Source: G020348385 sp964538085
GTDB lineage: Bacteria > Acidobacteriota > Aminicenantia > Aminicenantales > Aminicenantaceae
Reading direction: 5' to 3'
DNA length: 64,000 nucleotides
NCBI GenBank assembly: GCA_964538085.1
Contig: CAZIDF010000005.1
Location: 62,001-126,000, forward strand
Shown here piece after piece: positions 1 to 8,069 of the stretch (positions within the stretch are counted from its first letter, which is position 1; each line of letters begins with the position of its first letter). Position numbers and translations under genes: made by a program. The notes beneath the pieces were generated by a model. It searched no databases and was not told the origin of the DNA. It was given only the letters and a program-made list of their open reading frames with translations.

Positions 1-107
1 ATCTTCCCCCTCCTCTGTGGTCCTGCAGTTTTTGTCCAAAAAAGAACAACAGAGACCGATCACCTGATCGATCCCTGATGGCTAAAACGAATTAAAAAAT
101 AGGTCTT

Positions 108-1031
108 CTACTTGAGCTTTTCAAGGACATCCATTTCCAGGGTGGCAAGTTTCAGTTTAGCCTGGGCGGCATCCAGAGCATACTGCAGCTGCATGACTTC
201 CGTGTGAGAAACGGTCCCCTGTGCTTTGAGGGCCTGCATCCGGTCCATTTGCTTCATCAAAGATTCAACCTGCACTCGAGCCAATTGTAAATTCCTTTCG
301 GCACCGGTCATCCGGTCCTTGATTTCCACTTCCTGCGCTGTGATTTCTCCTGAAAGAAAACGGGCGCGTAGATCGATGCGCTGTTGGATCTTGTCGATTT
401 TCATTTTTCGGTTGGCAATTTCCGCCTGGATCATATCCATCTCATCCCTTTGGACCAAATTTTCCTCGACCAACTGCTTGACTCGGTCCTGTTGAATGCT
501 GAGCTGTTCCATAGCGAGTTTAGCCTCTTTTTTCTCTAGCTCTAATCGCTTGCTGACAAAATCACGGCCTCCTACTAAGGGAGCATACAATTCGTTCCGC
601 GGGGTGTCGCCGGACAGTTTCACCTCAGCCAGATTCAAAAGCGATCTTGAGTAATCCAACTCTGCATTTTCCACTGCCAGTTTCATTGCCTGGTATTCAT
701 CTTCCCGGATCAAGCCGTTGGAAACACGCATTTTTATATCGGAAGCCATCTCTCTTATAGACTCCAGATGAACCTTCATAAGTTCGACCTCAGTTTCTAC
801 CCTGGCAATTTCTATCTTCTTCCGCCAGGAGTCCTTGATGTAATCAGCCGCTTTGGTCACGGCCACACCGGTCATCAGAATACCTATTGTGACGGCGATC
901 GCGACCATCCTGCGGGGAACGGCGATTTTCCCGGATGAGGATTTCAAACGGTTTGCCCTCCTGTATTCCGAGGACAGTTGCCATTCCAGTTTCTCCATAA
1001 ACTGGTTATCGGGTTCGTAGTCTTTATTCAT
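108..1031 (-). CDS. Membrane-anchored coiled-coil protein, putative anti-sigma partner
   Basis: About 307 residues. The N-terminal 40 residues are polar and look cytoplasmic. A single membrane helix follows (roughly residues 42-62, with the run VAIAVTIGILMTG). The remaining 240 residues are charged, heptad-rich helix, like the hairpins of efflux adaptors or TolC, and would lie in the periplasm. The start at 1031 is preferred over 1043 because GGAG lies six bases upstream of it. The gene overlaps the 3' end of the ECF sigma gene, so the two are translationally coupled. That position and the cytoplasm-TM-periplasm plan suggest a role as anti-sigma factor. No zinc-finger anti-sigma motif (HxxxCxxC) is visible, so the role is inferred from context. 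Confidence 0.7.
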   Translation of the reverse strand: MNKDYEPDNQFMEKLEWQLSSEYRRANRLKSSSGKIAVPRRMVAIAVTIGILMTGVAVTKAADYIKDSWRKKIEIARVETEVELMKVHLESIREMASDIKMRVSNGLIREDEYQAMKLAVENAELDYSRSLLNLAEVKLSGDTPRNELYAPLVGGRDFVSKRLELEKKEAKLAMEQLSIQQDRVKQLVEENLVQRDEMDMIQAEIANRKMKIDKIQQRIDLRARFLSGEITAQEVEIKDRMTGAERNLQLARVQVESLMKQMDRMQALKAQGTVSHTEVMQLQYALDAAQAKLKLATLEMDVLEKLK

Positions 1032-1530
1032 TTTTTTCTCCATTTGTTTTAATTTCTGGGAGCAGCGATTTCAATGACAAGCGGGCCCGCCTCAATTGTC
1101 CTTCGACTGCTCTTTCAGAGAGTGCCATTGTGTTCGCTATCTCCTTGACACTTTTCCCATCGTAATAAAAAGCCTCGATTATTTTGGTTTTTTTTCGTCC
1201 CAGGGAAGAGATGGCTAAAAATATTTCCAGGGATTTGAATTGATCTTTTGCAGTCTGATTGTCTGTATCCTGATGACGTTCTAAATCTTCTTTCTTGTCC
1301 CATCTTTTTTGCCTCAGGTAATCGATCAGGATGTTTCTGGCTACACGTTTCAACCAGGCCACGTGAGAATCCGGCATGCTTTTACGTTTCCAGGTACCAA
1401 GAGCCCTCAGGTAGGATTCCTGAACGATGTCCTCGGTCAATTCCCGATTCCCTCCGGTGCGCTTGGCCATGTACCCGTACAGGGGATGAACCGTTTCCCG
1501 GTATATCTTCAACCATTGTTGTTCTGTCAT
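1024..1530 (-). CDS. ECF-type RNA polymerase sigma factor
   Basis: 168 residues, the usual length for an extracytoplasmic-function sigma-70 factor. Region 2 covers about residues 10-75 (LTEDIVQESYLRAL and WLKRVARNILIDYLR, the core- and -10-binding helices). Region 4 covers about 105-155 and ends in the helix-turn-helix SVKEIANTMALSERAVEGQL. AGGAAA lies about ten bases before the ATG. The coiled-coil membrane protein directly downstream overlaps it and is the likely membrane-bound regulator. The gene is divergent from the large esterase-PD40 fusion at 1778, which could be a target, but no clear ECF promoter pair was recognised in the 247-base gap. Confidence 0.92.
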   Translation of the reverse strand: MTEQQWLKIYRETVHPLYGYMAKRTGGNRELTEDIVQESYLRALGTWKRKSMPDSHVAWLKRVARNILIDYLRQKRWDKKEDLERHQDTDNQTAKDQFKSLEIFLAISSLGRKKTKIIEAFYYDGKSVKEIANTMALSERAVEGQLRRARLSLKSLLPEIKTNGEKNE

Positions 1531-1777
1531 AGAATTCGTTTCCTTTCAACGCACATTCTACTCTATTGACGTTTGGCTAGAGGAAAATCCCACAAAAAAA
1601 ATGGGTAGTGGTGAAGGTTTGCGTGCAACTCAAAGACCATTTTATATAAAAGGGATTGCTGTTCGAAAATGGATATTGATTGTTCAAGAACGGACACTTT
1701 GAGATGAAGGATCGTTAAAACTCCCCAAAAAATCATTTGGCCTATTTTTTGCAGCCCATACAAATCCGGAGGGTTTT

Positions 1778-4700
1778 ATGAAAAAAAGGATTTTGAGGAA
1801 TTTTTTTGCTTTGATGCTTCTGTTTGTGCTGATTTTGAACCAAGGTTTTATCCTGGCTCAGGAGGACGGGGATGATATTGCCATAGGCAAATACAGAGTA
1901 TTGCATTCAGAAGTTCTGGATGAGGACAGACTTCTCTATATCCATCTTCCCCGCGACTATGAGGAAACACAGCTCAGCTATCCTGTTTTGTATCTTCTGT
2001 ATGCGGACATCTACAATTATTACTTGGATGTGGCCAGCATCACAGAAAAGCTCGGTTCAACAGGGGAGATCCCACCTGTGATTATTGTTGGCGTAGCCAA
2101 TACCAACAGATACAGAGATCTTTTGCCGGTGAAAATTGGGGGACGCGAGGACAGCGGAGGCGCGGACAATTTTTTAGAGTTTGTCGAAGGTGAGCTGATT
2201 CCTTTTATCGACAATAATTACAGAACTAAAAATTTCAGGATCCTTGCCGGACCCCAGGCAGCGGCAGTATTCAGCTTGTATTCCCTCATCACCAAACCCA
2301 TGCTATTTAGCGCTATAATTTCTGAAAATCCGTTCATGAATCCCGAAAATGCCGCATTCCTTTTTCCCGAAGCAGAGTCGTTTTTCAAAAATACAAAATC
2401 TTTGAAGAATTTCCTTTACATAAAATGCGAAAAAGATGAGCGCCCCCAGGACCTGGAGTATGTGGAAAATTTTGCCAGGCTTCTCGAATCCCAGACGCCC
2501 AACGGTTTTCGTTTCAAAGTGGATATCCAGGAACCCTCGGGATATTTCATCGCCCCTCTTCCTTTTAGAGAAGGGCTGAGGATGTTGTTTAACGGGCATA
2601 AGCTTCCGGAAAATTTCCGGTCAATTACCGTAAACGACATCATCGGTTATTATGAAAAGCTCTCGGAGGTGTATGGATTCGAGGTCGATCCTCCATCTCT
2701 CATGTTGACATTCGAAGGCGACAAATTGAGTGAGCAGAGAAAAACGCGAGAGGCCATCGCTCTCTTTGACTACCAGCTAATCCTGTATCCAAAATCTTTG
2801 AATGCGCTGATGCGCCTAGGCGAAATCTACAGAGGAATGGGCGATTTTGAGAGAGCGAGGCAGTACTACAAGGAATTCCTGGATATTCAAGATAGGGATG
2901 CGGCCATGATCTGGGACAGGCTGAACATGGTGGAAAAGATCATTAAGGAATCAGCCGCCTACCGCATCGAACAGGAGATCGAGAAAAACGGTATTGAGGC
3001 GGGATTGAAAAAGTTCCGGGATATGAAATCCGATCCTGGGAATAAGCTATATTTCGAGGAAAACGAGTTCAATGCCATGGCATACAGATTGATGGGGAAG
3101 GGAAAAATAAAAGAAGCGCTAGAGATTTTTATACTGAATGTGGAATTGCACCCGAATTCTCCCAATGTTTACGACAGCCTGGGTGAGGCTTATATGAACA
3201 GCGGAGACACTAAAAACGCGATCAAAAACTATAAAAAATCCCTCGAGCTCAACCCTGACAACGACAATGCCAGAGAAATGTTGAAAAAGCTTGAGAAGAA
3301 GCCAGGTGTGTCACCGACCCAAGCAACAGGTCCGATGTCTAATCAAGAAATTGAGGCCGTCGAGACCTTGGTTCAGGTTGAAAATTGCCGTCTCAACTTC
3401 CAGGTCATCGAAGGGGGAAGCCTGACCATTCTTCTCGAATCCGGAGGCGGTATGGACTCCAGAGAGTGGAATAGACTGGCACCCGAACTGGCCCGTCAGA
3501 CAGGAGCTACCATCGTTTCCTACGATCGTGCCGGATTCGGGAAGAGCGATCTGCCGGAAACTCCCCATGATATGCGAGAAGAGGTCGAATGGCTATGGCA
3601 GGGCCTTCAGAAACTCGAACTGCAGAAAGATCTTATCCTGGTAGGTCATTCCTTCGGGGGCTGGATGATCCGCCTGTTTGCCAGCGAACACCCTGAGGTT
3701 GTACGCGGGATGGTGTTTGTCGATCCATTCACAAACGAGCTTGTGGATCTTCTCGGCTTGAAGTATCTCGATAACCACACCCTGGCAGGAAAAATTCCGT
3801 TCGACACTTCTCAACCGGATAAACTCACAAAATTTCAACGTGCCGTGGTTCGCATGGTTGGAGGTGGTTTGAGCCCCAAAATGGAGATTATGCGCAAAAC
3901 AAAACTCCCTTCCGATATCCCCGTCGTGGTGATTACCAGCGGCAGGCCATTCCTCCCAAAAACCGAGGATCAAGAGGCCTGGCGATTGTCTCATGAACAA
4001 TTGACCGCATCGATCAAGGGGGCAATTCTTGTCGTGGCAGAAAAAAGTGACCATATGGTCCCGGGAAGACAACCGGATCTCGTAATCGAGGCCGTGATGA
4101 AAGTAATAGACAGCGAGAAAAAACATTTCCCAGATCTCACGGAGAAATATTTTGGACAAAAGGCTCCGGGAATGAAGGCGGAGCTGTTTACGCCCGAGTT
4201 TATTTCTCTTGAAGGCAGGCATGAATTTGCCCTTAGTTTTTCTCCGGCAGGGGATGAACTTTTGTTCTCCACCCAAGTACTGGAGAGACCGGCTTGCGTC
4301 TTTTACACAAAAATTGCAGATGGAAAATGGACGAAACCCAAACAGGTCAGCCTGAGCAAGGGGGCAAAAAAAGAAGAGATGGAGGCTTTTTTTTCTTGGG
4401 ATGGCCGTTATATCTTTTTCGCTCCGTATGATGAAGGTTTGGATGTCAGGATCTGGAAAGTCGATATTCATGAAGACGGTTGGCATCACCCAGAGCCTTT
4501 GGCAGGACAGATATCAAACGATTCTGCCTTTTTTCCCACTTCCACAAAAAAGGGAACACTGTATTATTCCAATATTACCCAGAGAAAAATATACAAAGCT
4601 TTACTTGAAAATGGAGTGGTCCAAAAATCAGGCGAAGCAGGATTGGAGTTCGAAGGTCACGGCTTCATTGCTCCTGATGAGAGTTTCATACTGGTCGACT

Positions 4701-5779
4701 CAATTCAAGATGAGGGCTACGGAAAACAGGATATATATGTTGCCTTCCGGAATGAAGATGGAGGATGGTCAAAGCCAGTGAACCTGGGAAACGAAGTCAA
4801 TACGGAATATTTCGAAACATGCCCGACTTTATCATCGGACGAGAAATATCTATTTTTCAGCCGATACGATGAACCCGGGGAGATATCCAATATCTATTGG
4901 ATAGACAGCCACGCCATCGAAGAAGCGCGCAAAGCTATTGATACCCGACTGAGAAAACCAGTGGATGATTTCCCGGTTCTCAAAGGCCCCTACCTCGGCC
5001 AGAAGCCGCCGGGGATGACACCGGAGATATTCGCTCCCGGAATTGTTTCCACAGAAGAATATCGAGAATTCAGCGGCACATTTACTCCCGATGGAAAAGA
5101 GTATTATTTCTTCCGTTTTGCGGATGGTGCAGGAATGATGGTATGCAAATTGTTGAATGAAGGATGGGCTGCTCCAAAACCAGCCAGTTTTAACACCGAG
5201 TACATCGAAAATGAACCACATATCGCACCGGATGGGAAAATCATGTTTTTTAACAGCAACCGCCCTTTCCCCGGATCTACTGAGGAACGAAGACCAACGC
5301 AGATCTGGTTTATGGAGAGATCGGGGGATAGCTGGGGAGAGCCGAAACACTTGTGCGAAGGGATGTTTGCTACGGCCTCAAAAAATGGGAATATCTATTT
5401 GAATTCCGGAATAACAAGATTAGAAAATGGGAAGTTTACACCTTTTCGTGAAATCGAAGGTGCTTTAAATGCACCACCTACTGGTTGGAAGCGTGGTAAC
5501 CATTCAAGCATCGCCCTAGATGAAAGTTTCCTGATTTACGATTCACAAAGATTGGCAGGCGAATGGGATTCTGATGAAAATTTATTCATCTGTTTTCGAA
5601 CGAAGGATGGCACTTGGATTGAATCTTTTGATCTAGGAAGTAAATTGGATCTACCGGGCGGCAAAATGCTGGCGACAATATCACCGGATAATAAATACCT
5701 GTTTTTTTGCAACAGGGGAGATATTTATTGGGTGGATGCAAAAATCATCGAAGGTCTTAAGTCAAAGGAATTGAAATAA
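1778..5779 (+). CDS. Exported esterase-like/TPR/alpha-beta hydrolase/PD40 propeller fusion
   Basis: 1333 residues with signal peptide 1-27 and a GGAGG ribosome site. Domain order: an esterase-like (PF00756 type) fold at about 30-280; TPR repeats at about 320-505; an alpha/beta hydrolase at about 535-780 with nucleophile motif GHSFGG (S625) and a candidate catalytic H759; then two PD40/TolB-type propeller blocks at about 785-1060 and 1065-1333. Both propeller blocks open with related sequences (FGQKAPGM and YLGQKPPGM), which points to internal duplication. In the first esterase domain the nucleophile elbow reads AGPQAA where the family has GHSxGG, and the family's terminal histidine segment reads PSGYFIAP. 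That domain therefore looks catalytically dead and may bind rather than cleave. The protein is probably periplasmic or surface located. The combined architecture is unusual. Confidence 0.85.
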   Translation: MKKRILRNFFALMLLFVLILNQGFILAQEDGDDIAIGKYRVLHSEVLDEDRLLYIHLPRDYEETQLSYPVLYLLYADIYNYYLDVASITEKLGSTGEIPPVIIVGVANTNRYRDLLPVKIGGREDSGGADNFLEFVEGELIPFIDNNYRTKNFRILAGPQAAAVFSLYSLITKPMLFSAIISENPFMNPENAAFLFPEAESFFKNTKSLKNFLYIKCEKDERPQDLEYVENFARLLESQTPNGFRFKVDIQEPSGYFIAPLPFREGLRMLFNGHKLPENFRSITVNDIIGYYEKLSEVYGFEVDPPSLMLTFEGDKLSEQRKTREAIALFDYQLILYPKSLNALMRLGEIYRGMGDFERARQYYKEFLDIQDRDAAMIWDRLNMVEKIIKESAAYRIEQEIEKNGIEAGLKKFRDMKSDPGNKLYFEENEFNAMAYRLMGKGKIKEALEIFILNVELHPNSPNVYDSLGEAYMNSGDTKNAIKNYKKSLELNPDNDNAREMLKKLEKKPGVSPTQATGPMSNQEIEAVETLVQVENCRLNFQVIEGGSLTILLESGGGMDSREWNRLAPELARQTGATIVSYDRAGFGKSDLPETPHDMREEVEWLWQGLQKLELQKDLILVGHSFGGWMIRLFASEHPEVVRGMVFVDPFTNELVDLLGLKYLDNHTLAGKIPFDTSQPDKLTKFQRAVVRMVGGGLSPKMEIMRKTKLPSDIPVVVITSGRPFLPKTEDQEAWRLSHEQLTASIKGAILVVAEKSDHMVPGRQPDLVIEAVMKVIDSEKKHFPDLTEKYFGQKAPGMKAELFTPEFISLEGRHEFALSFSPAGDELLFSTQVLERPACVFYTKIADGKWTKPKQVSLSKGAKKEEMEAFFSWDGRYIFFAPYDEGLDVRIWKVDIHEDGWHHPEPLAGQISNDSAFFPTSTKKGTLYYSNITQRKIYKALLENGVVQKSGEAGLEFEGHGFIAPDESFILVDSIQDEGYGKQDIYVAFRNEDGGWSKPVNLGNEVNTEYFETCPTLSSDEKYLFFSRYDEPGEISNIYWIDSHAIEEARKAIDTRLRKPVDDFPVLKGPYLGQKPPGMTPEIFAPGIVSTEEYREFSGTFTPDGKEYYFFRFADGAGMMVCKLLNEGWAAPKPASFNTEYIENEPHIAPDGKIMFFNSNRPFPGSTEERRPTQIWFMERSGDSWGEPKHLCEGMFATASKNGNIYLNSGITRLENGKFTPFREIEGALNAPPTGWKRGNHSSIALDESFLIYDSQRLAGEWDSDENLFICFRTKDGTWIESFDLGSKLDLPGGKMLATISPDNKYLFFCNRGDIYWVDAKIIEGLKSKELK

Positions 5780-5849
5780 AGGGAAAAAACGGGCCTTTGG
5801 CTAATCAGAGGGATTCTGTGATCGCTAAATAAGATAAGAGAAAAAGGTC

Positions 5850-6707
5850 ATGAAAAAAACCATATTGTTTACAATGTTTATAATTTTGCATCTGATTGTT
5901 ATTGCTTCAGCGGAGACGATTGTAGAAGTGGCCAAGAAAGGCGATTTGCAAACCGTAAAAACGATACTGGCTCAAGATCCTTCCAAACTGAATGCGGCTG
6001 ACGAAGATCATTACACGCCGTTGCATTGGGCATGTATGCGTGCCCATTGGGATGTCGCTCGATATTTGATCGAAAGTGGAGCGGATCTGAATGTTGTCGG
6101 CGGTGATGGAGGGACGCAAATCAACTGGGCCGTTCATCACGATAACGTGGAGATCGTCAAACTGATGATCGAAAAAGGGGCAAAACTCAACATCCAAAAT
6201 CAGTGGGGCATGACCGAGTTGCACACGGCCATCTGGCGGGGCAACATCCATGTGGTCGAGTATCTTTTGGATCATGGATCGGATCCCTCGATCAAGACCA
6301 ACGAAGGCTGGACAGCCATGCACTATGCCTTTCGCAGCGGACATGACAACGTCATCGATTTGCTCAAAAGGCGAGGCATATCTTTAAAAGTCCAGGACAA
6401 TACGGGAAGATATCCGCAGCACCTGTATTTCAAAAAACCGAATCCCATCGTGCTTTCTCCTAAAGAACTGGATGAATACATCGGAAAATACTACCTCGGC
6501 GATTATTTGATGCTTGAAATCTGGAGAGAAGGCGATCGGTTGAAAATCATGGAATTCGGGCCTGATGAAATCTATCCTGTGGCCAAGGATTTCTTTTATT
6601 TCAAACAGGCGCCCTGGACGTTGATTTTCTCCAGAGATGAAAATGGCAAGATCCATCATGCCCAGCTGTCCTTCATCAGGCGGTCTTATACCATCGTCAG
6701 AAAATGA
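5850..6707 (+). CDS. Exported ankyrin-repeat protein with DUF3471-like tail
   Basis: 285 residues. Residues 1-21 form a signal peptide (hydrophobic run ending IASAE). Four to five ankyrin repeats follow at about 24-185, with typical pieces such as YTPLHWACMRAHWDVARYLI, GMTELHTAIWRGNIHVVEYL and GWTAMHYAFRSGHDNVIDLL. The last 80 residues (from LDEYIGKYYLGDYLMLEI) resemble the small DUF3471-type beta domain found behind penicillin-binding-protein-like esterases. It probably acts as a periplasmic protein-binding scaffold. It lies 70 bases after the 1333-residue fusion on the same strand, and a PD40 gene relic sits just behind it. Confidence 0.82.
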   Translation: MKKTILFTMFIILHLIVIASAETIVEVAKKGDLQTVKTILAQDPSKLNAADEDHYTPLHWACMRAHWDVARYLIESGADLNVVGGDGGTQINWAVHHDNVEIVKLMIEKGAKLNIQNQWGMTELHTAIWRGNIHVVEYLLDHGSDPSIKTNEGWTAMHYAFRSGHDNVIDLLKRRGISLKVQDNTGRYPQHLYFKKPNPIVLSPKELDEYIGKYYLGDYLMLEIWREGDRLKIMEFGPDEIYPVAKDFFYFKQAPWTLIFSRDENGKIHHAQLSFIRRSYTIVRK

Positions 6708-6722
6708 GTGAGCATTGGAACC

Positions 6723-6764
6723 GCAAAAATTATTGAGGATCTTAAAACAAAAAAATTGAATTGA
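6723..6764 (+). pseudogene. Relic of a PD40 gene 3' end
   Basis: Fourteen codons reading AKIIEDLKTKKLN plus stop align without gaps to the last codons of the 1333-residue gene (AKIIEGLKSKELK plus stop at 5738-5779). Many of the differences are at third codon positions, so this is decayed coding sequence and not chance. It lies between the ankyrin gene and the next hydrolase and overlaps the latter's ribosome site. It implies a second copy of the PD40 C-terminus once lay here. Confidence 0.6.
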
Positions 6765-6778
6765 AGGAGAATCGAATC

Positions 6779-7633
6779 ATGAAAGTTTTTATCAACGCAT
6801 TATTCCTGTTAATCTTTATCTGCAGTTTTTCAATTGGCCAAATCGACAGCTCCGGGTATATCAACATAGGTAATGATAAAATATTTTATGAAGCCGCAGG
6901 AGAGGGTTCAGCCCTGATTTTTTTGCATGACGGCCTCATTCACCGCGAAATATGGGATGACCAGTTTTCGTTCTTCTCACAAAGCCACAAGGTGATCCGT
7001 TATGATAGAAGGGGTTATGGGAATTCATCGCCGGCAACTGAAGCTTATTCAGTTGTAGAGGATCTGAACAGACTGTTTACTCATCTGGAAATTGATAAAG
7101 CTTGCCTGATTGCTATGTCGTCGGGAGGCAGGCTGGCTATAGATTTCACTTTGCAATTTCCGGAGAAGGTCAGTTCCTTGATCCTAGTGGGAGCGGTGGT
7201 CGGCGGTTTCCCGTACACCCAGCACTTTTATGATCGGGGAGGACATTTGCCCTCTGATTTAAACACCCATGAAGAGAGAAGACTTTATTACGCCTTCGAT
7301 GATCCGTATGAGATTTTTCCGGAGAATGAGGCAGCAAAAGAAAAAGTGGCGGGGTTTGTCAAGAAAATCCCCCAAAAAGAGCATGGTTTCCCGTCCAGCG
7401 TTCCTCCGGGGGAACCCGCCTATCAACGATTGAATGAAATAAAAATTCCGACATTGATTCTCGTGGGGGAATTTGATATTCCCGATGTTCATGCCCATGC
7501 CGGTGCTATCAATGCCGGAATTGCGAATTCGAAAAGAGACATTATCCCGAAATCAGGGCATTTGATTCCGATTGAACAGCCGACAGTTTTTAATGATGCC
7601 GTCGCAAAATTCTTGAACGCCTTATCGCAATGA
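6779..7633 (+). CDS. Exported alpha/beta hydrolase
   Basis: About 284 residues. The start is taken at 6779 because AAGGAGA lies 8-10 bases upstream; an earlier TTG at 6761 would place the ribosome site inside the gene. A signal peptide (about 1-20, ending FSIGQ) precedes an alpha/beta hydrolase fold: oxyanion strand LIFLHDGLIHREIWDDQ, strand turn YDRRGYGNS, nucleophile elbow AMSSGGR, then a late acid in VGEFDIPD and a histidine in KSGHLIPIEQP. The substrate cannot be told from the sequence. It closes the plus-strand group that begins at 1778. Confidence 0.85.
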   Translation: MKVFINALFLLIFICSFSIGQIDSSGYINIGNDKIFYEAAGEGSALIFLHDGLIHREIWDDQFSFFSQSHKVIRYDRRGYGNSSPATEAYSVVEDLNRLFTHLEIDKACLIAMSSGGRLAIDFTLQFPEKVSSLILVGAVVGGFPYTQHFYDRGGHLPSDLNTHEERRLYYAFDDPYEIFPENEAAKEKVAGFVKKIPQKEHGFPSSVPPGEPAYQRLNEIKIPTLILVGEFDIPDVHAHAGAINAGIANSKRDIIPKSGHLIPIEQPTVFNDAVAKFLNALSQ

Positions 7634-7660
7634 TGTGATAGCATTCGCTTCCTCAGAACA

Positions 7661-7689
7661 TTGACTTTATGACTTGCATGTCTTATATA
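7661..7689 (+). promoter_or_regulatory. Sigma-70-like promoter
   Basis: TTGACT (7661-7666), a 17-base spacer, then TATATA (7684-7689). It sits directly before the small CxxC protein and the TonB receptor. Transcription would begin close to 7696, which leaves almost no leader before the ATG at 7703, so either that message is nearly leaderless or the promoter mainly serves the receptor gene. Confidence 0.45.
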
Positions 7690-7702
7690 TATGTTAAAAG
7701 GG

Positions 7703-7981
7703 ATGTTTATAAAATACAAGAAACGCTTCAATCTGACTTTTCTGTTCATATTTCTTTTCATTATTTTATCCGCCAACTTTTTGCACACAGAGAAAACACT
7801 TTCAGAGGACAACAACTGTCCTGCCTGCCAGTTTCAACATTCCTCCCTCACAACGGCACAGATTAACTTTTTCTCTGTCCCTAGCCTTTCTTTTCTTCGC
7901 GTCCTAAAATCGTTTGAATCCTTTAATTATGATTTTATTTTTTCCATAACCCCCAACTCTCGTTCCCCTCCAAAGATTTAA
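7703..7981 (+). CDS. Small membrane-anchored CxxC protein
   Basis: About 92 residues from the ATG at 7703 (an ATG at 7691 is also in frame). One N-terminal membrane helix (about 10-25, LTFLFIFLFIILSANFL) is followed by an exported tail with CPACQFQHSS (C39, C42, H46), a compact possible metal or heme site. The rest is low in charge. The layout recalls the small DUF2946-like proteins found next to metal-related TonB receptors, but the match is by layout only. It lies 88 bases before the TonB receptor, which carries its own CxxC in the plug. Function unknown; metal handling is a guess. Confidence 0.6.
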   Translation: MFIKYKKRFNLTFLFIFLFIILSANFLHTEKTLSEDNNCPACQFQHSSLTTAQINFFSVPSLSFLRVLKSFESFNYDFIFSITPNSRSPPKI

Positions 7982-8069
7982 TCCCTCCAATTAATTCTAG
8001 GCGTTAACCTCTTTTTTTCAGACTCCATTGAAGCTCCTTGCATAATAAGGGCTTAAAGGAGGGGAAAAT

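Noticed and set aside
1563..1763. 66-codon frame on the minus strand between the sigma factor and the PD40 fusion
   Set aside because: No ribosome site, odd composition, and it fills the shared divergent promoter region.
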